A DNA stretch of 64,000 nucleotides from JAGNXB01 sp964471595 (lineage in GTDB: Bacteria > Bacteroidota > Bacteroidia > Chitinophagales > Saprospiraceae): the NCBI GenBank assembly GCA_964471595.1, contig CAYYGN010000003.1, positions 1-64,000 on the forward strand. Reading direction: 5' to 3'. Made by a program: the position numbers and the translations under genes. This document shows positions 43,614 through 51,052 of the stretch, in pieces. A model generated the notes under the pieces. It was not told where the DNA came from. It saw only the letters and a program-made list of their open reading frames with translations, and ran no database searches. The number at the start of each line of letters is the position of its first letter. The stretch's first letter is position 1.

Positions 43614-45154
43614 TCTGCGGCATTTTCGATGAGAATATCCCCATGCATGACGTCAGGGATGGCCAAACCGGCCATCGTCAGCAGTGTCGGGGCGATATCG
43701 GCCAGCTTGCCGTCCCTGATGGAGACCGGACGGCGTTCGGTATCCACCCAAATAACCGGAACGGGATTCATGGTATGGGCGGTGTGGGGTGTCCCGTCGG
43801 GCATGATCATGCAATCGGCATTGCCGTGATCGGCGATGATCAACAAGCCATAACCAAGGGCAGAAGCAGCTGGCAGGATCTGGCCCAGACAGGCATCTAC
43901 TGATTCTGCCGCTCGCATGGCCGCCTCCATCACTCCTGTATGGCCCACCATATCGGTATTGGCAAAATTGAGGCAGAAAAAATCCGGCGGCTCCTCATCA
44001 AAGGCATCCAGCAAAGCACGGGTCACCTCCGGGGCGCTCATTTCCGGTTTCAGGTCGTAAGTGGCTACCTGGGGCGAAGGGATCACACGCCGGGTTTCAC
44101 CAGGGAAAGGCGCCTCGCGCCCCCCGGAGAAGAAATAGGTCACATGCGGATATTTTTCGGTTTCCGCCAGTCGGAGCTGGGTCTTGCCGTTTTTGCTCAG
44201 CACTTCCCCGAGGGTGTCCTGCAGGTCGTCTTTTTCAAATATGGCTTCCACGCCGCGAAAGGTCTCGTCATAGCGGGTCATGGTAAAAAAATGAAGCGGC
44301 AACGGGTGCATGCCCCACTCGGGCAAGGATTCCTGGGTGAGAGCCCTCGTGAGCTGCCTGGGTCGATCCGTGCGGAAATTGGCGAAAAGGACCACATCGT
44401 TCTCCCGGATGAGGCCAACGGGATTCCCGTCGTCGGTGATTAGGGCAGGTTCGATAAATTCATCCGTGATCCCCCGGTCGTAATGGGCCCGCAAGGCTTC
44501 AGCCCCGGTCTGGAAAGGTGTGCCATCTCCGCGAATCAGCAGATCATAAGCGCGGCGAATACGTCCCCACCGCTGATCGCGGTCCATGGCATAATACCGG
44601 CCGATAATCGTAGCCAGACGAATGCGGTCCTGCCCGGCCAAATGCTGTTCCAGCCGCTGGATGAATCCTGCCCCCGTTTCCGGACCGGTATCCCTCCCGT
44701 CTGTGAAAGCATGTATCCGGACGCTCGGCAGCCCGGCCCGGGATGCCATGTCGCAAAGCGCGAGGAGGTGGTCGATATGGGCATGGACACCTCCATCGGA
44801 CACCAGGCCCAATATATGCAGGGTGCGGCCTCCCTCGCGGGCGAGGGCAAAGGCCCGCTGTAGGACAGGATGCCTTTCCAGTTCGCCTTCGGCGATGGCC
44901 TTGTTGATGCGGGCCAGTTCCTGCCACACGATCCTTCCGGCGCCGATGTTGAGATGCCCTACTTCCGAATTGCCCATTTGCCCTGCAGGCAGGCCTACCG
45001 CTTCACCGAACGTCGTCAGGGTGGCATGCGGACATACGCGCATCAACCGGTCAAATACCGGGGTGTCGGCCCGGGCAATGGCATCTGCCGCAGGATCCGG
45101 ACCCAGACCCCAGCCGTCGAGGATGATGAGTCCGGTACGTCGGAAAACGGGCAT
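43610..45154 (-). CDS. gpmI: 2,3-bisphosphoglycerate-independent phosphoglycerate mutase
   Basis: A 514-residue enzyme, the usual length for GpmI. Metal/catalytic signatures: LIILDGWGLG with the N-terminal metal Asp (D13), QMGNSEVGHLNIGAG with the catalytic Ser (S63), DGGVHAHIDHLL, DGRDTGPETGAGF, GRYYAMDRDQRW, ANFRTDRPRQ, VATYDLKPEMSAPEV, FANTDMVGHTG, and IIADHGNADCM. It interconverts 3- and 2-phosphoglycerate in glycolysis, using two Mn2+ ions. It is first in an operon with a lipoprotein and a GNAT acetyltransferase, an unusual pairing for a core glycolytic gene. Confidence 0.97.
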   Translation of the reverse strand: MPVFRRTGLIILDGWGLGPDPAADAIARADTPVFDRLMRVCPHATLTTFGEAVGLPAGQMGNSEVGHLNIGAGRIVWQELARINKAIAEGELERHPVLQRAFALAREGGRTLHILGLVSDGGVHAHIDHLLALCDMASRAGLPSVRIHAFTDGRDTGPETGAGFIQRLEQHLAGQDRIRLATIIGRYYAMDRDQRWGRIRRAYDLLIRGDGTPFQTGAEALRAHYDRGITDEFIEPALITDDGNPVGLIRENDVVLFANFRTDRPRQLTRALTQESLPEWGMHPLPLHFFTMTRYDETFRGVEAIFEKDDLQDTLGEVLSKNGKTQLRLAETEKYPHVTYFFSGGREAPFPGETRRVIPSPQVATYDLKPEMSAPEVTRALLDAFDEEPPDFFCLNFANTDMVGHTGVMEAAMRAAESVDACLGQILPAASALGYGLLIIADHGNADCMIMPDGTPHTAHTMNPVPVIWVDTERRPVSIRDGKLADIAPTLLTMAGLAIPDVMHGDILIENAAE

Positions 45155-45273
45155 GGGGCAAAGATACGGCAGGCAGTCGGGTAGGGAGGGAGGAACTTTA
45201 TACCGGAATCCGGTTGTTGATGATATACGGGTTATGTAAATATCCCCTTATGTTTACATCCAAGTCCCTTCAC

Positions 45274-45663
45274 ATGAACATTCAGGCCCTTTTATTCTTC
45301 CTTTCAGTGGTGGCGCCATGGGGGCTCGCTGCGCAGTCCTCCGCCATCCAGGAGGTCGGCCAGGCGCTGCGCCGCGGCCAGGCAGCGGCTGTCGCCACCC
45401 ATTTCGACCAGTCGGTCGTCATCGAACTGATGGGTGTGGAAAAAATGGCCCCCAAAGCCGAAGCCCAACGCTTGCTGGAGGAATTCTTCAGAGCTCACCC
45501 GCCGACGGCTTTTCGCCAGTCGCACGCAGGTGACAGTCAGGGCAAAGATTCCCATTACGTGATCGGCGATCTCAGTGATGCGGGAGGCAAATACAGGGTA
45601 TATCTCTATTTCCGGACTACCGGAGGGCGCTACCTGCTCCAGGAGCTTCGCATTGATCGTTGA
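45274..45663 (+). CDS. DUF4783 family exported protein
   Basis: ATG at 45274 (MNIQALLFFLSVVAPWGLAAQ) gives 129 residues with a signal peptide; longer starts upstream would disrupt it. The mature part has the DUF4783 look: helix QEVGQALRRGQAAAVATHF, strand SVVIELMG, EAQRLLEEFFRAHPP, then HYVIGDLSD and KYRVYLYFRTTGGRYLLQELRIDR. This fold is NTF2-like. No function is known. A TATGTTTA box lies at 45249-45256, 17 bp before the start. It is divergent from gpmI and convergent with the aminotransferase gene. Confidence 0.8.
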   Translation: MNIQALLFFLSVVAPWGLAAQSSAIQEVGQALRRGQAAAVATHFDQSVVIELMGVEKMAPKAEAQRLLEEFFRAHPPTAFRQSHAGDSQGKDSHYVIGDLSDAGGKYRVYLYFRTTGGRYLLQELRIDR

Positions 45664-45682
45664 AAAAACGCGGCCATCACCT

Positions 45683-46840
45683 TCACGGCGCATCTGAATA
45701 GGAAGCCTTGACCATCCTTTCGGCGGCCTGTCGCAGCACTTCCTCTGTTTTCGCAAAACACACCCGAACAATGCGCATGCCGGGAGGCGCCTCCCGGTAA
45801 AAGGGACTGATCGGGATCAGGGCCACACCGCATTGACCGGCAAACCGCAGGCAAAAAGTGCGATCGTCTTCTTCACTCAGGGCGCTGTAGTCCAGCAGGG
45901 CAAAATAAGTACCCTCGCAGGGCAGGGCGCGGAAAGCGGATCCGGCCAGTGCGCCGAGAAAAAGGTCTCTTTTTGCCTGGTAGAAGGCACCCAGCCCTTC
46001 CCATACCCCCTGGTCCTCCATATACCTGGCCAGCCCCACCTGCGAAGGGGTGTGCACACTGAAGATGTTGAATTGGTGCCCTTTTCGAAATTCAACTGTC
46101 AGCGCCGCCGGCGCGACGATATAGCCGGTTTTCCACCCGGTGGCATGGAAGGTTTTGCCAAAGGAAAACGTCACCATGGACCTGGCAAAAAGGTCGGGAT
46201 CGGCCAGTACCGAAAGATGAGGGCGGTCATCAAAGATCAGGTGTTCATACACCTCATCGCTCAGGAGGAGGAGCCGGTTTTGGAGGACGATTTCCCGGAG
46301 TTGAGACATGTCTTCCCGGGTAAAAACAGATCCGCCCGGATTGTGGGGATTGTTGGTGATCAACAACCGGGTGCGCGGGGTCACAGCCTCCCGGACCCGG
46401 TCCCAGTCCACCCGGAAATCCGGCAGGGTCAAGGGCACAGAAACAGGCACGCCACCGGCGAGTCGCACAGAAGGGAGGTAAGAGTCATAGGCGGGTTCCA
46501 GAATGATGACCTCTTCTCCCGGATGAACCACAGCCTGGATCGCGGCAAAGATGGCCTGGGTAGCACCTGCGGTAATCGTGATCTCGGAGGCAGGGTCAGG
46601 GGTACGGCCGTAGCTCCGTCCTATCTTGTCGGCGACGGCTTCCCTGAGCGGCAGCCATCCGGGCATCGGGGCGTATTGGTTGTATCCGTCCTCCATGGCC
46701 CGTGCGATCAGTTGGCGAAGGCGGGGGTCGGGATCGAAATTGGGAAAACCCTGGGCCAGATTGATGGCCTTGTGTTCCAGGGCAGCAGCCGTCATGACGG
46801 AAAAGATGCTGGGGCCGGATTCAGGGAGTTTGGAATTCAT
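45683..46840 (-). CDS. Aminotransferase class I/II (methionine/kynurenine type)
   Basis: A 385-residue PLP enzyme. Motifs: INLAQGFPNFDPDP, YNQYAPMPGWLPLREAVAD, ITITAGATQAIFAAIQA, EPAYDSYLPSV, ITNNPHNPGG, LLLSDEVYEHLIFDD, and the PLP lysine in SFGKTFHATGWKTGY, followed by the substrate Arg region near PPGMRIVRVCFAKT. The layout matches YbdL-like methionine aminotransferases, which are close relatives of kynurenine aminotransferases. Its start overlaps the stop of the pterin dehydratase gene by four bases, so it is the last gene of an operon with M42 peptidase and PCD. Amino acid salvage is likely. Confidence 0.92.
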   Translation of the reverse strand: MNSKLPESGPSIFSVMTAAALEHKAINLAQGFPNFDPDPRLRQLIARAMEDGYNQYAPMPGWLPLREAVADKIGRSYGRTPDPASEITITAGATQAIFAAIQAVVHPGEEVIILEPAYDSYLPSVRLAGGVPVSVPLTLPDFRVDWDRVREAVTPRTRLLITNNPHNPGGSVFTREDMSQLREIVLQNRLLLLSDEVYEHLIFDDRPHLSVLADPDLFARSMVTFSFGKTFHATGWKTGYIVAPAALTVEFRKGHQFNIFSVHTPSQVGLARYMEDQGVWEGLGAFYQAKRDLFLGALAGSAFRALPCEGTYFALLDYSALSEEDDRTFCLRFAGQCGVALIPISPFYREAPPGMRIVRVCFAKTEEVLRQAAERMVKASYSDAP

Positions 46841-47085
46841 GGCGCGAAGCGAAGGTAAGCCCTATCCATGACCAAGGCCAGCCGACGGTCCTTTTCGGTT
46901 ACCTTGCCGCCGGCATCATGCGTACTCAACTTGACGGATACCCGGTTATACACGTTCGTCCATTCGGGATGATGATCCATTTTTTCGGCGGAAAGGGCCA
47001 CCTCGGTCATGAAAGCAAAAGCCTCGCGGAAAGTGGCGAACGCAAACGTGCGGACAAGTCCGTCGGGATGTTCGGTCCAGGACAT
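46837..47085 (-). CDS. 4a-hydroxytetrahydrobiopterin dehydratase (PCD)
   Basis: ATG at 47085 (MSWTEHPDGLVRTFAFATF) gives 82 residues; the frame opens earlier but without family support, and typical PCDs are about 100. The signature HHPEWTNVYNRVSVKLSTHDAGG with the catalytic His pair is intact, followed by TEKDRRLALVMD. PCD recycles the pterin cofactor of aromatic amino acid hydroxylases. It sits between an M42 peptidase and an aminotransferase, consistent with amino acid breakdown. No aromatic hydroxylase is visible in the window. Confidence 0.92.
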   Translation of the reverse strand: MSWTEHPDGLVRTFAFATFREAFAFMTEVALSAEKMDHHPEWTNVYNRVSVKLSTHDAGGKVTEKDRRLALVMDRAYLRFAP

Positions 47086-47181
47086 GATGCTTGATTTGAC
47101 GTCAAAATACCCGTTTACACGTAAAAGGCTCCCCACTTTCCCGCGAAGACCAGGCACGTAAGGGCTGAAAGCCCGCTCCAA

Positions 47182-48228
47182 TCAAAGGGTATCCCATTCC
47201 CCGGTGTCGAGATGTCGCAGGGCGTCCGCCACCAGTTCGATCGCCGCCTGCACATCCCTGCGGTGTACCATCTCGATGACCTGATGGATATGCCGGGTGG
47301 GAATACTCAGCGCCCCGGCAATGGACCCGTTTTTCCCGTAGCGCTGCACGGCGGCTGTATCCGTTCCACCGGCAGGCAATATTTCCGGCTGCCAGGGAAT
47401 CTGTCTGGCCTCGGCCCGGGCACGGAGGAAGGCCACCATACGGGGATCACATACCGTCATGCCGTCCATGATTTTGACTGCAACGCCCTTGCCCAGCTTA
47501 GTGACCTGCTCATGGGGCTGCGCACCTGGCAGATCGTATGCGATGGTGGTATCGAGGACGATGCCGAAATCGGGATTGATCCGGTGCGCGGCGGAGATGG
47601 CCCCGCGCAGACCGATTTCTTCCTGGACCGTAAAAACGGCATACGTGTCGAAAGGAAGCGCTTTGCCCTTGAGTTCGCGCAAGGCTTCCAGAAGGATGAA
47701 AACCGAAATGCGGTTGTCAAGTGACTTGCTGTTCAGGCAGTCGCCCATTTCGATGAGATGCCGCTCGCGGGTGACGGGGTCGCCGATCCGTACCAGCGCC
47801 TTGACCCGCTCCTTGTCGAGACCGGTGTCAATGAAAAAGTCCTCGATCTGCACGCCTTTGTTGCGCTCCTCCGGTTTCATCAGGTGTACGGGCTTGCTGC
47901 CCATGACCCCTATAATGTCCTCCTTCCCGTGGACGATCACACGTTGGGCCGTGAGGGTCTTTGGATCGAAACCCCCGAGCGGAATGAACCGCAAAAAACC
48001 GTCGTCGTCAATATGGGTGACAATGAAGCTGATCTCGTCCATGTGGGCGGTGAGCATGACTTTCCGGTCCGAAGCCCCTTGGCGGAATGCGATGAGATTG
48101 CCCATGGGGTCCACGTCCCATCGGTCGGCAAGTCCTTCAAGGCGGCTGGTCAGAAACGATCTTATCCGGTGTTCAAAACCAGGCGCACCCGGTATTTCAC
48201 AAATCCGGCGCAGGAGTTCGATGTCCAT
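47182..48228 (-). CDS. M42 family aminopeptidase
   Basis: A 348-residue metallopeptidase. Motifs: PGAPGFEHRIRSFL, the metal-binding LTAHMDEISF (H62, D64), GDCLNSKSLDNR with the bridging Asp, TVQEEIGLRGA with the catalytic Glu pair, IVLDTTIAYD, and a final SIPTRHIHQVIEMVHRRDV with another metal His. M42 enzymes are cytoplasmic tetrahedral aminopeptidases (TET-like) that trim peptides. As first gene of the operon with pterin dehydratase and aminotransferase, it fits peptide-to-amino-acid catabolism. The ATG at 48228 is divergent from the TPP riboswitch. Confidence 0.95.
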   Translation of the reverse strand: MDIELLRRICEIPGAPGFEHRIRSFLTSRLEGLADRWDVDPMGNLIAFRQGASDRKVMLTAHMDEISFIVTHIDDDGFLRFIPLGGFDPKTLTAQRVIVHGKEDIIGVMGSKPVHLMKPEERNKGVQIEDFFIDTGLDKERVKALVRIGDPVTRERHLIEMGDCLNSKSLDNRISVFILLEALRELKGKALPFDTYAVFTVQEEIGLRGAISAAHRINPDFGIVLDTTIAYDLPGAQPHEQVTKLGKGVAVKIMDGMTVCDPRMVAFLRARAEARQIPWQPEILPAGGTDTAAVQRYGKNGSIAGALSIPTRHIHQVIEMVHRRDVQAAIELVADALRHLDTGEWDTL

Positions 48229-48309
48229 TTTGGTTGATTGTCAGGTTTCCAGGGTGGGCAAAGGTAATTCATGACCGGCTACCTGCCGGAATAGAGCAAA
48301 GCATCATAT

Positions 48310-48402
48310 CTTGCGGGCTTTAGGGGTGCCTGGCCATCTGGCCTCGCTGAGATCATACCCGTTGAACCTGCCCGGGTAATGCCGGGAAGGGAACAAGGTG
48401 CA
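48310..48402 (+). ncRNA. TPP riboswitch (thi-box)
   Basis: The conserved TPP aptamer core is readable in order: GGGGTGCC, a P3-like stem, GCTGAGA, ACCCGttGAACCTG, TAATGCCGGG and AGGGAAC. The outer P1 stem is weak (CTTG/CAAG is one option), so the ends are approximate. A hairpin CCCGGC/GCCGGG at 48407-48422 follows without a T-run and could be the expression platform; its CCCGGC arm may also pair with the GCCGGG of the aptamer. It precedes the TonB receptor by about 50 nt. Confidence 0.93.
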
Positions 48403-48452
48403 ACCTCCCGGCCCATGCCGGGCATCCCGCAGAAACCTTCAAAGCCCTCCGG

Positions 48453-50903
48453 ATGAAATGCGCCTTCCCCCTCCTCCTTGTCGCCATCGGTTTTCTGTTA
48501 TCCTCTGTGGCCTTGCCGGCACAAACCGGTGGTCTTGCGGGTATCGTCCTGGATGAACATGGCCTTCCCCTCGCCGGTGCCGCCGTGCAAATACCCGGCG
48601 GACCTGGAAGAGTGACCGATGACCGGGGCCGGTTTTTGCTGCAACCGCTACCTCCTCAGAGATGGACCCTGGAGGTCCGGTTCCTGGGTTATGACCTGTG
48701 GCGCCGTGAAATGGGACCGGAGTTACCCGATATACTGGAAATACACCTGGTCCCCCAGGCCTATGCCCTGCAGACCCTGGAATTGACGGGCACCTGGTCG
48801 GGGCCCTCCGCACCTTTTCCATCGGAACAGATCCGGCGGGAAGACCTGGACCGCCTCCATCAGGGGCAGGACATTCCATGGCTGCTGCGGTTTACACCAG
48901 GCGTGGTGGCCACTTCCGATGCCGGAACGGGCATCGGATATACAGGCTTGCGTATCCGGGGCAGTGACCCAACGAGGATCAATGTGACTCTCAATGGCGT
49001 ACCCGTCAATGACAGCGAATCCCAGGCTGTTTTTTGGGTGAACATGCCCGATTTGGTGGCCAGCACGGACCATATCGAGATTGTCCGGGGCGTAGGCGGC
49101 TCGACCAATGGCGCAGGCGCCTTTGGCGCTACCGTGGGATTGCAGTCGCTGACCTACCGGGACCAGGCATACGGGGAGATCGGGGGCGGGATGGGGAGTT
49201 TTGGCACCCGACGGATCCGGGCCGCATTCGGCACGGGTGAGATCGGCAACGGATGGGCGCTGGACGGGCGATGGTCCCGGATCGCCTCCCAAGGGTATAT
49301 CGATCGCGCCACAGCCGACCTGGAATCCCTGTACGGCTCTCTGACGTGGAAAGGTGGTCGGTCCCTCTTTCGGCTGCTGGCATTCACCGGAAACGAAAGA
49401 ACCTACCAGGCGTGGTGGGGCACACCGCAGAGCCGGCTGGAGAATGATGAGGAAGGCATGCTGGCCCATGCCGCCCGCAATGGATTCACCCCTGCCCAAA
49501 CCACCAACCTCCTGACGTCCGGGAGGAGCTACAATTACTACACGTATGAGAACGAGGTGGACCAATACACCCAGACACATGTCCAGATCCACGGGGCCCA
49601 TGCCTTGAGCCGGCAGTGGCGCGCCAATGCGACCTTGCACTATACGCGCGGTGCGGGATATTTCGAGCAATTCAGGGAACAGGACGACATCCGGAGCTAT
49701 GGACTGGAGCCGGTGGTGGTGGGTATGGATACCCTCACCCACTCGGATATCGTCCGCCGCCGTTGGCTGGACAATCATTTCGGAGGAGCGATCGCCAATT
49801 TGCGCTACGAATCGGAGATCATGGATATTCATTTCGGCGGTGCATGGAATCGATATTGGGGCGATCATTTCGGGCGGGTCATCTGGGCCTCTGCCATTCC
49901 GGGTTTGACGCCTGGATTCCGTTACTATGACGGTGATGCGGTCAAAACAGACGGCAACGTATTCGGTAAAGTCGTTTGGAGGCCGGTTGCCCCCTGGGAA
50001 TTCTTTGGCGATATCCAGTACCGCCACATCCGCTATCGCACATCCGGTACAGAAAGCGAACTTCAGCCCTACGATGTGGATGTGGCCCTGGATTTTTTCA
50101 ATCCCAAGGCAGGGATCAACTGGCACCTTTCGGGGTCAACCTCGATATTCGGTTCGGTCGCGGTCGGTCACCGGGAGCCCTTGCGTCGCGATTATGTGGA
50201 TGCCCCGGAAGGCAAAATGCCGCTACCGGAGCGTCTGGTGGATTACGAGGCGGGACTCCGTTGGAAAGGGCAAGGCTGGCAAAGTGCCGTCACAGCCTAT
50301 TACATGCATTACCGAGATCAATTGATCCCAACCGGCGCTCTCAATGATGTAGGGGCATCTCTTCTGGTCAATGTCCCGGATTCCTGGAGGACAGGACTCG
50401 AGTGGGTGGCCGGAGCAGGTTTGCCGGGCGGATGGCAATTCGATTTTTCGCTGGCGATGTCCACCAGCCGGATCAGGGAGTTCGAAGAGACATTGTATGA
50501 TTATACTGACGGGTTTGACATCATTCGTGTCTCGCATCGCAACGTGGAAATCGCCTTTTCACCCAAAGTGGTGTACAATCACCAATTGCGCTGGAACCCC
50601 TGGCGGGGTTGGTCCCTGGCCTGGATGTCCCAGTATGTGGCCAGCCAGTTTCTCGACAATACGGCGGATCCATCCAGACAATTGCCGGCCTGGTGGGTGC
50701 AGGATCTCGCCCTGGGGTGGGAGGGTCATGTGCCGGGTCTGGGCATGGCTTCGGTTCGCCTTCAGGTCAACAATCTGCTTCATCACCAATACAGCAGCAA
50801 CGGCTACACGTATTCCTACCGCTACGAATCCCTGGTCACCGAGAATTTCTTCTACCCGCAGGCGGGAAGACACTGGATGGCAGGGTTTTCGGTGCGGTTT
50901 TGA
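48453..50903 (+). CDS. TonB-dependent receptor, probable thiamin uptake receptor
   Basis: An 816-residue outer membrane receptor. Signal peptide (MKCAFPLLLVAIGFLL), carboxypeptidase-like domain (IVLDEHGLPLAGAAVQIPG), plug with QIRREDLDRL, DIPWLLRFTPGVVATSDAG, GIGYTGLRIRGSDPTRINVT and NGVPVNDSES, then a beta-barrel ending in a typical Phe (GFSVRF). It lies directly downstream of a TPP riboswitch, the arrangement used by Bacteroidota for thiamin-related outer membrane uptake. Thiamin or a precursor is the predicted ligand; no inner membrane partner is adjacent. A short 3' region follows before the peroxidase promoter. Confidence 0.93.
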   Translation: MKCAFPLLLVAIGFLLSSVALPAQTGGLAGIVLDEHGLPLAGAAVQIPGGPGRVTDDRGRFLLQPLPPQRWTLEVRFLGYDLWRREMGPELPDILEIHLVPQAYALQTLELTGTWSGPSAPFPSEQIRREDLDRLHQGQDIPWLLRFTPGVVATSDAGTGIGYTGLRIRGSDPTRINVTLNGVPVNDSESQAVFWVNMPDLVASTDHIEIVRGVGGSTNGAGAFGATVGLQSLTYRDQAYGEIGGGMGSFGTRRIRAAFGTGEIGNGWALDGRWSRIASQGYIDRATADLESLYGSLTWKGGRSLFRLLAFTGNERTYQAWWGTPQSRLENDEEGMLAHAARNGFTPAQTTNLLTSGRSYNYYTYENEVDQYTQTHVQIHGAHALSRQWRANATLHYTRGAGYFEQFREQDDIRSYGLEPVVVGMDTLTHSDIVRRRWLDNHFGGAIANLRYESEIMDIHFGGAWNRYWGDHFGRVIWASAIPGLTPGFRYYDGDAVKTDGNVFGKVVWRPVAPWEFFGDIQYRHIRYRTSGTESELQPYDVDVALDFFNPKAGINWHLSGSTSIFGSVAVGHREPLRRDYVDAPEGKMPLPERLVDYEAGLRWKGQGWQSAVTAYYMHYRDQLIPTGALNDVGASLLVNVPDSWRTGLEWVAGAGLPGGWQFDFSLAMSTSRIREFEETLYDYTDGFDIIRVSHRNVEIAFSPKVVYNHQLRWNPWRGWSLAWMSQYVASQFLDNTADPSRQLPAWWVQDLALGWEGHVPGLGMASVRLQVNNLLHHQYSSNGYTYSYRYESLVTENFFYPQAGRHWMAGFSVRF

Positions 50904-50975
50904 TGATTTTGATCATTATGGCCTGAAATTGGAAGCAATTTCCGGCTGTAGCGTGCAATGCTGCACTTTTAGCGC

Positions 50976-50983
50976 TATTTTTG
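50976..50983 (+). promoter_or_regulatory. Bacteroidota -7 promoter box (TATTTTTG)
   Basis: Exact TAnnTTTG match, 69 bp before the peroxidase ATG at 51053. It shows that the peroxidase is transcribed separately from the TPP-controlled receptor. Confidence 0.55.
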
Positions 50984-51052
50984 CATGGGCGAAAGCCTGC
51001 CCCCGGACCAATCCCGAAGACCGCCGACGGCTGTATTTCAAATGACATGCAT

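Noticed and set aside
48723..50126. Long minus-strand open frame opposite the TonB receptor
   Set aside because: A shadow of the receptor gene; composition and absence of motifs give no support.
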